Assembly: GCA_051654865.1 (NCBI GenBank)
Contig: JBOFYV010000138.1
Location: 1 to 25,932 of the forward strand
Length of the DNA stretch: 25,932 nucleotides
Direction of reading: 5' to 3'
DNA from: JBOFOR01 sp051654865
GTDB lineage: Bacteria > Bacillota > Clostridia > Peptostreptococcales > Peptostreptococcaceae
Part shown: positions 1 to 7,994 of the stretch, piece by piece
Position numbering within the stretch: position 1 is the stretch's first letter
Layout: each line of letters starts with the position of its first letter
Translations under genes and position numbers: made by a program
The notes under the pieces: generated by a model
Database searches by the model: none
The model's input: only the letters and a program-made list of their open reading frames with translations
What the model was told of the DNA's origin: nothing

Positions 1-2
1 TT

Positions 3-875
3 TTATTCATAGATAGAATACTTTTTCCACATACCTTCTAGTTCATCAAAGTACTCTTTAATATCTTCTTTTTCCTTCATACCAACGGCTACTATTAATG
101 CATTAACTACACTAAATGCAGGAACTAAAGAGTCAACAAATGAGGCCATATTGCTTTTTACTAATAATATATTGTCTGCAACTGATGCTACTGGTGCAAA
201 CATACTATCAGTTAATGCTATTACATGTGCTCCTTTTTCTTTTGCGCAATTAACTACTTGATAAGCTTTTTTAGAGTATCTTGGGAAACTTATTGCTATT
301 AATACATCATCTTCACTTATTCTTACTGTTTGTTCAAAAGCATCTCCCATATCTGTTCTTATTATATGAACATTATCAAGTATTATATCTAAGTAGAAAC
401 CTAGGTACTGAGCTATAGTAAATGAGCTTCTCATTCCTAATATATATATTTTTCTAGCCTTTAGTAATTTTGTTGATGCTTCTTCAAAAGCTTTTTCATC
501 TATTGATTCAAGTGTATCTTTTATATTGACTATATCCCCTTTTAATACTTTTTTAAGTATAGCAGAGTCATCACCATATTCCTTTGCCATTTCAACTCTT
601 TGCACTGTTGTTAGTTTATTTTTTATAAGCTCTTGTAGTGCATCTTGTAGTTTAGGATATCCTGAGTATCCTAAAGCATTTGCAAATCTAACAACTGTAG
701 ATTCACTTACTCCTACAGTTTCCCCTAATTTGCAAGCTGTCATAAAAGCAACCTTATCATAGTTTTTAAGTATATATTGGGCTATAAGCTTTTGTCCTTT
801 ACTAAATCTAGGATATTGAGCCTGTATATTTGATATTAGCTGTTTACCGTCTTTTAAATCCATTGTTTCTTCCAT
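3..875 (-). CDS. RpiR-family transcriptional regulator (HTH_6 + SIS)
   Basis: A 290-residue protein with the RpiR layout: an N-terminal helix-turn-helix of about 75 residues (the segment around SESTVVRFANALGYSGYPKL is typical) and a SIS sugar-phosphate-binding domain at about residues 125-260 (KIYILGMRSSFTIA, then DVLIAISFPRYSKKA). Members sense phosphosugars and control sugar or amino-sugar catabolism; the target here cannot be told because the 3' neighbour lies outside the window. The ATG at 875 is chosen because AAGGAG sits 5 nt before it; the ATG four codons later has no such site. The stop codon lies two bases from the window edge, so the gene is complete. Confidence 0.93.
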   Translation of the reverse strand: MEETMDLKDGKQLISNIQAQYPRFSKGQKLIAQYILKNYDKVAFMTACKLGETVGVSESTVVRFANALGYSGYPKLQDALQELIKNKLTTVQRVEMAKEYGDDSAILKKVLKGDIVNIKDTLESIDEKAFEEASTKLLKARKIYILGMRSSFTIAQYLGFYLDIILDNVHIIRTDMGDAFEQTVRISEDDVLIAISFPRYSKKAYQVVNCAKEKGAHVIALTDSMFAPVASVADNILLVKSNMASFVDSLVPAFSVVNALIVAVGMKEKEDIKEYFDELEGMWKKYSIYE

Positions 876-1180
876 TGGTCTCTCCTTTTATATTGTTAAA
901 AATCCCCTAAGCTTCTGTCTTATTTGTTGGTATATATTTAAAGAAGCTTGTAATATTTCAAATTTTCTGTATATTACTTTCAGAATTTAATCTTCTCTAA
1001 TATTATATCATTTTTTTCTTTTTGTTCTATATTTTCTTTAAATATTTTATAATAATATTATATTAAATATAATTATATTAGTTTTTTACATTTTATTCCT
1101 TTTTTATTAAAGTTTAAATTTAATTTTATTTTCAAATGTATTTTTATCAAATTATCTGAATTTTGATTCAAAATCTATTA
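876..1180. other. AT-rich intergenic region with rpiR leader dyad
   Basis: No coding sequence is seen here. On the minus strand a TATAAT hexamer at 1002-1007 could be the -10 of the rpiR promoter, though no good -35 matches it. An 8-bp inverted repeat, AAGCTTCT at 909-916 and AGAAGCTT at 942-949 with a 25-nt spacer, lies in what would be the rpiR leader and could be a hairpin or regulator site. The rest, about 1020-1180, is T/A-rich with nothing recognisable. Confidence 0.4.
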
Positions 1181-1801
1181 TTAACTATTCGGTTGTCTAA
1201 TCATACAATATTGAGTTAAACTTTCATAGTTTTGTTTTTTTACAACTTCAAAACCTAACTTTTCATAAATCTTTACATTCATAGGATTTTGGGTTTCTAG
1301 TGTGGTAGGTAAATTTTCTTTATCTGCCTTTTTAAATACCTCTTTTATAATTGATTTAGCTAATCCTTTATTTCTATGTTTTTCATCTACTACAATTAAA
1401 TCTATATGAATAAATTTACCATCTATAAATTCATCTATCCAAGCTGATGAATTATTATATATAGCTTTTACAAATAGTATAAATTCTTTTAACGATATAT
1501 ACTTCATCATAGTCGTTAGATTTAATGAATAAAGTACTAAATCTTTAATTTGTTTGAATTTGTCTACATCACTATCTGTATAAAATATATATCCTATTGC
1601 CTCTATATTTTTAGATGGTGCAACTATTGTACCTACAGGATACATATTTATATAACTATAGAAAAACTTCTCTAATGCCTTTATCCTTGTTTTATCATTT
1701 GGCAATATGTGAGTGTACAATGTATCACTATAAAATTCTTTTGCTAGTATTTTAGATATTTCTTTTCTTGATATATTTAGTTCTTTTTCTGAATATAAGA
1801 T
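1181..1801 (-). CDS. GNAT-family N-acetyltransferase, non-canonical start
   Basis: GNAT acetyltransferase, presumed to use acetyl-CoA; substrate unknown. The C-terminal half carries the GNAT core: beta strand IHIDLIVVDEKHRNKGLAKS (motif A, with the R/Q-x-x-G-x-G/A-like turn RNKGLA) followed by the motif B segment NPMNVKIYEKLGFEVVKK. The only ordinary start is a TTG at 1720, giving 179 residues, but it has no ribosome site. The frame stays open and looks coding (SEKELNISRKEISKILAKEF) back to a TAA at 1820-1822, and a strong AAGGGAG lies at 1810-1816. The best-placed codon after it is ATC at 1801-1799, 8 nt away, giving 206 residues. There is no ATG, GTG, TTG or CTG in frame between. Either ATC is used or the true ATG was lost. 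It follows a terminator, so it appears to be transcribed alone. Confidence 0.75.
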   Translation of the reverse strand: MLYSEKELNISRKEISKILAKEFYSDTLYTHILPNDKTRIKALEKFFYSYINMYPVGTIVAPSKNIEAIGYIFYTDSDVDKFKQIKDLVLYSLNLTTMMKYISLKEFILFVKAIYNNSSAWIDEFIDGKFIHIDLIVVDEKHRNKGLAKSIIKEVFKKADKENLPTTLETQNPMNVKIYEKLGFEVVKKQNYESLTQYCMIRQPNS

Positions 1802-1855
1802 AGTTCCAGCTCCCTTAAATTATTGTTTATTAATATATTTGTCCATTAGGAACAA

Positions 1856-1885
1856 AAATAGACATAATTTTTAATTATGTCTATT
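1856..1885 (-). terminator. Rho-independent terminator of rluB-mnmM
   Basis: A perfect 13-bp inverted repeat, AATAGACATAATT at 1857-1869 and its complement at 1873-1885, followed on the minus strand by TTTTTG. It lies 8 bases past the mnmM stop and separates that operon from the GNAT gene. Confidence 0.85.
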
Positions 1886-1893
1886 CTAATATA

Positions 1894-2478
1894 TTATACG
1901 TATTCCTTCTTTTTTTCAATAAGAACTAATTGAGGTGGATTATTTACTTGATTTATAAATCCACACTCTAATACATTAAACTTACTTTGATCTAATTTTT
2001 TAACAAATTCATATACACTATTTTTCTCATCCATGCCACCTTCATGTCCTGTATATATTGCTATACTAATAACACCATGTGGCTTTAGTAATTTTAAGCT
2101 ACATTCTATAGCCTGTATAGTAGTATCTGGTTTTGTTATTACTTGATGTTTTGCTCTAGGTAAGTATCCTAAATTAAATAAAACACATGAAACTTTTTCA
2201 TTCACATAAATATCCATATTCTCATGTCCATCAAGTATTAAATTAACCCTATCTAATAAATCTTCTTTTTCTAGTCTTTTTTTAGTAGACTTTACAGCTT
2301 CTTCTTGCACATCGAATGCATAAACTACTCCATCTTTGCCTACTTTTTCTGCTAGATATTTTGTATCATATCCATTTCCCATAGTAGCATCTACTACAGT
2401 ATCACCTTCACTTATAATCTGTTCTATAAATAACTTATTTATATCAGTAACCTTTGTAAGATATTTTGCTTTTATCAT
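1894..2478 (-). CDS. mnmM: MnmM (YtqB) tRNA 5-aminomethyl-2-thiouridine methyltransferase
   Basis: A 194-residue class I SAM-dependent methyltransferase of the YtqB family (Pfam 'putative rRNA methylase'). Motif I is VVDATMGNGYDTKYLA, with the acidic adenosine-binding residue in VYAFDVQ and the family's NLGYLPRAKH after the SCVLF strand. B. subtilis YtqB is now known as MnmM, which methylates nm5(s2)U34 to mnm5(s2)U34 in tRNA for codons ending in A/G; I assign by family resemblance. The gene starts 9 nt after the rluB stop, so the two form an RNA-modification operon ending at the 1857-1885 terminator. Confidence 0.87.
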   Translation of the reverse strand: MIKAKYLTKVTDINKLFIEQIISEGDTVVDATMGNGYDTKYLAEKVGKDGVVYAFDVQEEAVKSTKKRLEKEDLLDRVNLILDGHENMDIYVNEKVSCVLFNLGYLPRAKHQVITKPDTTIQAIECSLKLLKPHGVISIAIYTGHEGGMDEKNSVYEFVKKLDQSKFNVLECGFINQVNNPPQLVLIEKKKEYV

Positions 2479-2487
2479 TTTTCACCT

Positions 2488-3204
2488 CTAATTAATACTT
2501 TTTAGATATTCTACTTCTTCTTTTGTTAAGTGTCTGTACTTACCTACTTCAGTATCTTTTAATGTGATGTCCCCCATTGCTACTCTTCTCAGTCTAAGTA
2601 CAGGGTGGTTTATAGCTCTACACATCTTTCTTACTTGTCTATTTCTTCCTTCGTGTATTTTTATTTGACATATTGAGTAGTTCTTTTCTTCTTCTTGTTT
2701 TACTACTTTTATCTTAGCTGGTGCTGTCTTGTAATCTTCTATATATAGACCTTCTTTGAAGTTATTTAATTCGTCTTCTGTAGGTATACCTTTTACTATT
2801 GCCATATAAGTCTTATCAACTTCATGCTTTGGATGAGTTAATTTGTATGTTAAATCTCCATCGTTTGTAAGTATAAGTAATCCACTTGTTTCATAATCTA
2901 GCCTTCCTATTGGATATACTCTTTCTTTTATATCAGATACTAAATCTAGTACACTTGGTCTATCAAACTGATCTTTAACTGTTGTTATGTATCCTTCTGG
3001 CTTGTTTAGTACTATATACACAGGTTCTTCATTAAGCCCTATTCTTTCTCCATCTATTTCAACTATATCGTTGTTTTCATCCACATTAAATGATAGTTCT
3101 TCTACTATTTTTCCATTTACTGTTACTCTTTTATCTAGTATTATTTCTTCTGCTTTTCTTCTTGATGCTATACCACATGATGCAATATATTTATTAATTC
3201 TCAT
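2488..3204 (-). CDS. rluB: rRNA pseudouridine synthase RluB
   Basis: A 238-residue RsuA/RluB-type pseudouridine synthase. An S4 RNA-binding domain covers about residues 1-60 (MRINKYIASCGIASRRKAEE, GKIVEE), and the catalytic domain carries GRLDYETSGLLILTNDG with the active Asp at about residue 103. The later IHEGRNRQVRKMCRAINHPV is also a family hallmark. RluB modifies 23S rRNA near the peptidyl-transferase centre (U2605 in E. coli numbering). GAAGGTG stands 5 nt before the ATG. It is the first gene of the rluB-mnmM pair. RsuA (16S) has the same fold; the residue pattern and length agree better with Gram-positive RluB. Confidence 0.9.
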   Translation of the reverse strand: MRINKYIASCGIASRRKAEEIILDKRVTVNGKIVEELSFNVDENNDIVEIDGERIGLNEEPVYIVLNKPEGYITTVKDQFDRPSVLDLVSDIKERVYPIGRLDYETSGLLILTNDGDLTYKLTHPKHEVDKTYMAIVKGIPTEDELNNFKEGLYIEDYKTAPAKIKVVKQEEEKNYSICQIKIHEGRNRQVRKMCRAINHPVLRLRRVAMGDITLKDTEVGKYRHLTKEEVEYLKSIN

Positions 3205-3349
3205 TAGTTCACCTTCTCTTTGAAATTTTCACATCTTATACTATAATACAGATTTATAAAAAACAAAACCCTTATCTATAATCTTATATATTTTCTATAT
3301 TTGCATATTATATGTATGATGGAAATTTTTATATTATCTAGGAGGCTCT

Positions 3350-4444
3350 ATGTTATCAAAACAAAGCATAAAATACTTTATTTTCGCAGTATTTATAGGT
3401 GTATTAATATATAAGTTAATAGATGCTCCTAGTCAGCTTATCATAGGTATAGGAGATTTAGTGTCATTTTTAAGCCCTTTTTTAATTGGTATATTATTAA
3501 CATTACTTTTAGATCCTTTAGTAATGTTTTTTGAAAATAAACTAAAACTAAAAAGACTAATAAATATATTTATATCTTATATGTTAATATTATTGATATT
3601 TATGATTGGTTTTAAAATTTTTATTCCCATAATAGTCGACACTCTAAATACTATAATAACTCAAATGCAAAGTTACATAGATTTAATAGATAAGCTACTT
3701 GGTAGGTTTATAGAAGAAGGAGATTTACCAAAGGAAATTATTCCCCATATTCAAAATACTTTAAACTCTATACTTACACAACTAATAAATTTATTTTCTA
3801 AATCATCATCTGATGTTTTAGTATATATACTTAGTATAACTTCTGTAGTTTTTGATGTTATAATGGGTGTGATATTATCTATTTATATTTTGTTTGATAA
3901 AGAAAGAATAAGCTATGAGTTTAAAAGATTTCTCTATGCTTTATTTGATAAAACAAAGGCAGATAGCATAATTCAGCTAGCAAAAATGTCTCATAATATT
4001 TTTTATCATTATTTAATAGGACAAATTATAGTATCTCTTGTGGTAGGTGTTATTTCATATTTATCCTTTAAGTTTATTATAAAGATTGATAGTTCCTTAT
4101 TTTTATCTTTTATAATATTTTTAACTAATATGATTCCTTATTTTGGACCATTTATAGGTGCTATATTACCTATACTTATGACTTTAGTTTATAGCCCTAT
4201 TAAAGCCCTTTGGGTAGCTTTATTTATAATTTTACTTCAACAAATAGATGGTAACTTTATATCACCTAAAATTATGGGGGATCAAATGGGACTTAGCCCT
4301 ATATGGATAATATCTTCAATTTTAATTGGAGGTTCACTCTTTGGATTTATTGGTGTGTTTTTATCTGTTCCTACAGCAGCTGTTATAAAGGCATATATTA
4401 ATAAGTTCATTGAGAAAAGACTTAGTATAAAAAAATCACGCTAA
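3350..4444 (+). CDS. AI-2E/PerM-family transporter
   Basis: A 364-residue integral membrane protein of the AI-2E transporter family (PF01594). Two hydrophobic hairpins occupy about residues 10-90, then comes an amphipathic region (about 95-150), then further helices to the C terminus. The family signature near the end is seen in NMIPYFGPFIGAILPI and ALFIILLQQIDGNFISPKIMG. Members have been linked to AI-2 export, Na+/H+ exchange or sporulation (YtvI type), so the substrate is left open. AGGAGG lies 4 nt before the ATG. It is a single gene, divergent from rluB, followed by a hairpin at 4451-4487 shared with the converging lipoprotein gene. Confidence 0.88.
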   Translation: MLSKQSIKYFIFAVFIGVLIYKLIDAPSQLIIGIGDLVSFLSPFLIGILLTLLLDPLVMFFENKLKLKRLINIFISYMLILLIFMIGFKIFIPIIVDTLNTIITQMQSYIDLIDKLLGRFIEEGDLPKEIIPHIQNTLNSILTQLINLFSKSSSDVLVYILSITSVVFDVIMGVILSIYILFDKERISYEFKRFLYALFDKTKADSIIQLAKMSHNIFYHYLIGQIIVSLVVGVISYLSFKFIIKIDSSLFLSFIIFLTNMIPYFGPFIGAILPILMTLVYSPIKALWVALFIILLQQIDGNFISPKIMGDQMGLSPIWIISSILIGGSLFGFIGVFLSVPTAAVIKAYINKFIEKRLSIKKSR

Positions 4445-4450
4445 TATAAA

Positions 4451-4494
4451 GGAGCTATTGTAATGATTTTAATCATCATAATAGCTCCCTTATT
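4451..4494. terminator. Bidirectional terminator between convergent genes
   Basis: GGAGCTATT at 4451-4459 pairs with AATAGCTCC at 4479-4487, and an inner ATGAT/ATCAT stem continues the hairpin. The T-run on the plus side is modest; on the minus side TTTATATT follows. It lies between the convergent permease and lipoprotein genes. Confidence 0.7.
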
Positions 4495-4509
4495 TAAATT
4501 TATTTACTT

Positions 4510-5184
4510 TTAACTTTCTTGACTTGGCGTTACTTGATTATTTGTTGGTTGTTCAGTATTAGCTGGTGGTGAAACTACTGGTGGTGGAATTACCTCTGGC
4601 TTTGGTGTACTTTGACCTTCTCCACCTGTATTTGAACCATTTGTATTATTTCCGTTGTTTTCATTATCTTCTTTTTTATCTTCTTCCTCTTTTTTCTCTT
4701 CTTCTTTTTTATTCTGTTCTGCTTTTAGTTTTGATTCTTCACTTAAAGCATCTTTTTGTACTCTATAAGAATCATTACTAGAAGTATTTTTAGCATTTGA
4801 TTTTCTTTCTGCTTGAGCTTTTTCATATTCTTCTTGTAGTTTTTCTAGTTCTTTTTTCTTAGTTGATGCTTCAGATTTTATAGCTGAAGAACCGTTTTTT
4901 ATTTTTTCTATTGCCTCAAGTTCTTTAATTGCTTTTTTATAGTTTTGTTGTTCTTCATAGTCTTTTGCATTTAACATCCTAGTTGCTTGTATGTACATAG
5001 ATCTAGCATGTTCATCAGCTGCATCAATTTCTAATGCTTCTGATAGAAGTTCCTTGGCTTGAGTATATTCATATTTTTCTAACGCTACTTGACCTTCATC
5101 AACTAAATTTCTTTCATTTTCAGATGAACACCCACTTAATCCTATCATTAATATAGCTATAGCTAAAATTATCTTTATTTTCAT
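4510..5184 (-). CDS. TPR-containing lipoprotein with charged, low-complexity C terminus
   Basis: A 224-residue surface lipoprotein. The signal peptide MKIKIILAIAILMIGLSGC ends in the lipobox LSGC, with Cys19 as the lipidation site. About residues 25-75 form TPR-like helical hairpins (GQVALEKYEYTQAKELLSEA, ALEIDAADEHARSMYI). A long coiled coil follows (KELEKLQEEYEKAQAERK), then a Lys/Glu-rich stretch and an Asn/Gly/Pro/Thr-rich tail, as in cell-wall-spanning linkers. It probably sits on the outer membrane face as a scaffold; no enzyme domain is visible. AGGAAGGAGAG lies 5 nt before the ATG. The tail's composition makes alignment there unreliable. Confidence 0.85.
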   Translation of the reverse strand: MKIKIILAIAILMIGLSGCSSENERNLVDEGQVALEKYEYTQAKELLSEALEIDAADEHARSMYIQATRMLNAKDYEEQQNYKKAIKELEAIEKIKNGSSAIKSEASTKKKELEKLQEEYEKAQAERKSNAKNTSSNDSYRVQKDALSEESKLKAEQNKKEEEKKEEEDKKEDNENNGNNTNGSNTGGEGQSTPKPEVIPPPVVSPPANTEQPTNNQVTPSQES

Positions 5185-5231
5185 AAAATCTCTCCTTCCT
5201 CTTCACTATAAATTTTATCACATTTATGTCT

Positions 5232-5265
5232 TTATTGCAGAAAAATCTCTATTTTTCTGCAATAA
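5232..5265. repeat. Perfect 15-bp inverted repeat in the lipoprotein leader
   Basis: TTATTGCAGAAAAAT at 5232-5246 and its exact complement at 5251-5265, with a 4-nt loop. On the minus strand a TATAAT at 5283-5288 would start transcripts near 5275, placing the hairpin at the very 5' end of the lipoprotein mRNA, about 45 nt before its ribosome site. No T-run follows on the minus strand, so it is not an evident terminator. It could stabilise the mRNA or be a protein-binding site. Confidence 0.6.
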
Positions 5266-5335
5266 ACTTCCAATTTAAACATATTATACTCTTTATAAAC
5301 ATTATCTATTTTGATATAATATTCCCTTTAATCGC

Positions 5336-5382
5336 AAAAAAATAAGATACTCAACAAAATGAGTATCTTATTTTTATTTTTT
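5336..5382. terminator. Terminator of the lysC-lysA operon
   Basis: AAGATACTCA (5344-5353) pairs with TGAGTATCTT (5360-5369), with a six-base loop, flanked by A-runs on one side and T-runs on the other, so it can work in both directions. It lies some 10-20 bases beyond the lysA stop. Confidence 0.9.
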
Positions 5383-5391
5383 ATATTTTTT

Positions 5392-6714
5392 CTATTTAGC
5401 TAATTCTATTTCTATTTCAGCTTCTAATTCTAGACTAATCATATCTTCATAACTTTGTCTTTTACAGATTATCTTAGACTCTCCTTCTCTCACACTAACA
5501 ACTGCTGGCTTTGGTATTTTGTTATAATTTGAAGCCATTGAATATCCATATGCACCTGTTGAAGTTGTAACTAAAACATCTCCACTTTTTATATCCATTA
5601 TATTAGTATCCGTAATTAGTATATCTCCACTTTCACAACATTTACCAGCTACAGTTACTTGATTTACTTTATCAAATCCTATTTTGTTTACTATAGCACA
5701 TTCATATCCAGCTTGATATAAAGAAGGTCTTATATTGTCGGTCATTCCTCCATCTACACTTACATAGGTTCTAACATCCTTTATATCCTTTATTGAACCT
5801 ACAGTATATAATGTACTACCTGCATTTGCTACTATAGATCTCCCCGGTTCTATAACTAGTATTGGCAAATCTATACCTATATTTTTACACGTTTCATCTG
5901 CTCTTTGAATTATTGATTTACAAAACTCTTTTATATCTTTAGGTTGATCTTTTTTAGTATAATATACACCTATTCCTCCCCCTAAATCCACTTCACTTAT
6001 TTCTATATTGTATTTTTCTTTTATTTCCTTAACTAAATTCATCATTATATCTACTTCGTCTAAGAAGGGTTCTATATCAAATATTTGTGATCCTATATGT
6101 GCATGTATTCCAACTAAATTAATTTGGCTATATTTTTTTAATTCTTCTATAGCATTGTATAAATCTCCATTAACCAACGCAAATCCAAATTTAGAATCTA
6201 TTTGCCCCGTTTTGATGTAATCATGAGTATGAGCTTCTATTCCAGGTGTTATTCTAAAATATATATCTTGAGTTTTATCTTCTTCTTTACAAATAGCTTC
6301 AATTAAGTCTAACTCATAAAAATTATCTACTACAAATCTACCTACACCTAAGTCTATTCCCATTCTTATCTCATCTATTGTTTTATTGTTTCCATGAAAT
6401 AAAATCTTTTCCATTGGGAAATTTGATTTATGTGCAGTATACAATTCCCCACCTGATACTACATCTAAATATAATCCTTCTTCATCTATTAATTTACACA
6501 TATGAATTGGTAAAAAAGCCTTACCTGCATATGCGACTCTATTTCCATTTTCTCTTACTTTAAAATTATCTATATACTCTCTACAGTTATCTCTTACTAA
6601 CTCTTCATCAAATACATATAAAGGAGTCGAATATTTTTCACTTAGTTCTAAGCAACTAATTCCTCCTATATACAAATTATTATCTTTTATTGCCATACTC
6701 CCATGTAGTTTCAT
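5392..6714 (-). CDS. lysA: Diaminopimelate decarboxylase
   Basis: A 440-residue PLP enzyme (fold type III, ornithine/DAP decarboxylase family) that decarboxylates meso-diaminopimelate to L-lysine, the last step of lysine synthesis. The PLP lysine is in VAYAGKAFLP (about residue 65). Other signatures are DVVSGGELYTA, GIHAHIGSQI, the phosphate-binding DLGGGIGVYY, EPGRSIVANAG, and the partner-subunit Cys in GKCCESGDIL. The C-terminal beta domain includes GAYGYSMASNYN. It starts 16 nt after the lysC stop, making a lysC-lysA operon under the lysine riboswitch at about 7995-8175. Length and residues are normal. Confidence 0.95.
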   Translation of the reverse strand: MKLHGSMAIKDNNLYIGGISCLELSEKYSTPLYVFDEELVRDNCREYIDNFKVRENGNRVAYAGKAFLPIHMCKLIDEEGLYLDVVSGGELYTAHKSNFPMEKILFHGNNKTIDEIRMGIDLGVGRFVVDNFYELDLIEAICKEEDKTQDIYFRITPGIEAHTHDYIKTGQIDSKFGFALVNGDLYNAIEELKKYSQINLVGIHAHIGSQIFDIEPFLDEVDIMMNLVKEIKEKYNIEISEVDLGGGIGVYYTKKDQPKDIKEFCKSIIQRADETCKNIGIDLPILVIEPGRSIVANAGSTLYTVGSIKDIKDVRTYVSVDGGMTDNIRPSLYQAGYECAIVNKIGFDKVNQVTVAGKCCESGDILITDTNIMDIKSGDVLVTTSTGAYGYSMASNYNKIPKPAVVSVREGESKIICKRQSYEDMISLELEAEIEIELAK

Positions 6715-6730
6715 ATTGTTCCTCCTAATA

Positions 6731-7192
6731 TTATAAGTTAAATGCTTTTGCTACTTCATTTATTGCTAAGTTTTTGTCATCTGAGTTTATAGCACATGTA
6801 ATTCTTATTTCTGATGTTGTAATTAATTTAATGGCTATATTATTTTCATTGAATATATTGAATACTTTAGATGCAACTCCATGAGTATTTTTCATTCCTA
6901 ATCCTACTAAAGAGAATTTAGTAATATTCTCATCAATTACTATATTTTCTTCATTTGCATATGTTGTAGCTATTGACTTACATTCTTTTATATCTTCTTT
7001 TGGTGCTGTAAATGATACACTAATTTTATTTCCAACAGGTGCAGTCTGGCTTATCATATCTATACTTATACCACCCATTGCTATATCTTCAAATAGACTA
7101 GCTATTTTATTATTTTCAAAGTCCTTTATAGTTATTGATATATCATCATCACTTGTTGCAAGTCCTGTAATTACTCTTCCTTCTAATTTCAT
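6731..7192 (-). CDS. lysC: Aspartokinase beta subunit from an in-frame internal start
   Basis: Within lysC, a GGGGAGG (7200-7206) lies 7 nt before an in-frame ATG at 7192-7190, a stronger ribosome site than the gene's own. Starting there gives 153 residues (MKLEGRVITG...), the two ACT domains alone. B. subtilis lysC makes alpha and beta chains from such overlapping in-frame starts, with beta beginning near residue 246; here it begins at residue 245. The beta chain would pair with alpha to form the regulatory interface. Seen: ribosome site and start. Inferred: that it is translated. Confidence 0.8.
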   Translation of the reverse strand: MKLEGRVITGLATSDDDISITIKDFENNKIASLFEDIAMGGISIDMISQTAPVGNKISVSFTAPKEDIKECKSIATTYANEENIVIDENITKFSLVGLGMKNTHGVASKVFNIFNENNIAIKLITTSEIRITCAINSDDKNLAINEVAKAFNL

Positions 7193-7924
7193 ATCGTTAC
7201 CTCCCCTTATATAAGTACCTTTAATATCTGAACATGATAGTCCTACATATATCTCTACTCCATATTTTTGAGCTAGTTCTATACTTCTAGAATGCATTAC
7301 TTGCGCTCCTAGGCTTGCTAGTTCTAGCATTTCTTCATATTCTATTTCATTTAGTTTTCTGGCTTGTGTATATTTTCTTGGATCTGTTGAGTATATTCCA
7401 TCTACATCTGTGTAGATTTCACATTTACCATTTAACTTTACAGCTAATGCAACTGCAGAAGTATCAGAACCACCTCTTCCTAGTGTTGTAATATCACCAT
7501 CATCATTTACACCTTGAAAACCTGTTACTATAACTACCTTGCCTTCGTCTAAACTTTTTTCAATTCTATTTACATCAATATCATCGATTTGTGATTTACC
7601 ATGAGTTCCACTTGTTGATATGTCTAATTGATATGCACTATAACTTACAGATTCACATCCTCTCGCATTTAAAGCCATTGATAGTAACGATGCTGATATC
7701 ATTTCTCCTGTAGACATTAATACATCTAGTTCCCTCTTGTCTGGCGATTCTGTTATGTTATTTGCTAGTTTTATATAATCATCTGTGGTATCTCCCATAG
7801 CTGATACTACAACTACAATTTTAGGATTGATTTCTTTTCTTTCAATAATCTTTTGTGCAATTAGTTTTATTTTCTCTGTTGTACTAACAGAGCTTCCCCC
7901 ATACTTTTGAACTATAACACTCAT
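6731..7924 (-). CDS. lysC: Aspartokinase, alpha subunit
   Basis: A 397-residue aspartate kinase, which phosphorylates L-aspartate as the first committed step to lysine, threonine, methionine and diaminopimelate. The kinase domain starts MSVIVQKYGGSSVSTTEKI and includes VTGFQGVNDDGDITTLGRGG and IYTDVDGIYSTDPR. Two ACT domains follow from about residue 250. The frame is open back to 7990, but that stretch is the riboswitch terminator; GGGGG ends 6 nt before the ATG at 7924, which opens the conserved protein, while the ATG at 7930 abuts it. First gene of the lysC-lysA operon. An internal start at 7192 should make a separate beta subunit, as in B. subtilis aspartokinase II. Lysine feedback is likely given the operon but not proven by sequence. 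Confidence 0.94.
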   Translation of the reverse strand: MSVIVQKYGGSSVSTTEKIKLIAQKIIERKEINPKIVVVVSAMGDTTDDYIKLANNITESPDKRELDVLMSTGEMISASLLSMALNARGCESVSYSAYQLDISTSGTHGKSQIDDIDVNRIEKSLDEGKVVIVTGFQGVNDDGDITTLGRGGSDTSAVALAVKLNGKCEIYTDVDGIYSTDPRKYTQARKLNEIEYEEMLELASLGAQVMHSRSIELAQKYGVEIYVGLSCSDIKGTYIRGGNDMKLEGRVITGLATSDDDISITIKDFENNKIASLFEDIAMGGISIDMISQTAPVGNKISVSFTAPKEDIKECKSIATTYANEENIVIDENITKFSLVGLGMKNTHGVASKVFNIFNENNIAIKLITTSEIRITCAINSDDKNLAINEVAKAFNL

Positions 7925-7951
7925 ATTCATCCCCCTTAAGTTTTTATATAC

Positions 7952-7985
7952 AAAAAGATGCCCAAAGGTATACTTTGGACATCTG
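7952..7985 (-). terminator. Riboswitch-controlled intrinsic terminator before lysC
   Basis: On the minus strand AGATGTCCAAAG and CCTTTGGGCATCT form a stem with a TATA loop (one G-T pair), followed by TTTTTG. It lies between the lysine aptamer and the lysC start. The 5' arm and loop (7967-7977) can instead pair with 7992-8002, the downstream flank of aptamer stem P1, giving an antiterminator of 10 pairs in 11. Confidence 0.92.
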
Positions 7986-7994
7986 TACATTCAA

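Noticed and set aside
7925..7990. The lysC frame extended upstream to 7990 (22 extra residues)
   Set aside because: This stretch encodes the riboswitch terminator; the ribosome site GGGGG and the conserved start (MSVIVQKYGG) place the start at 7924.
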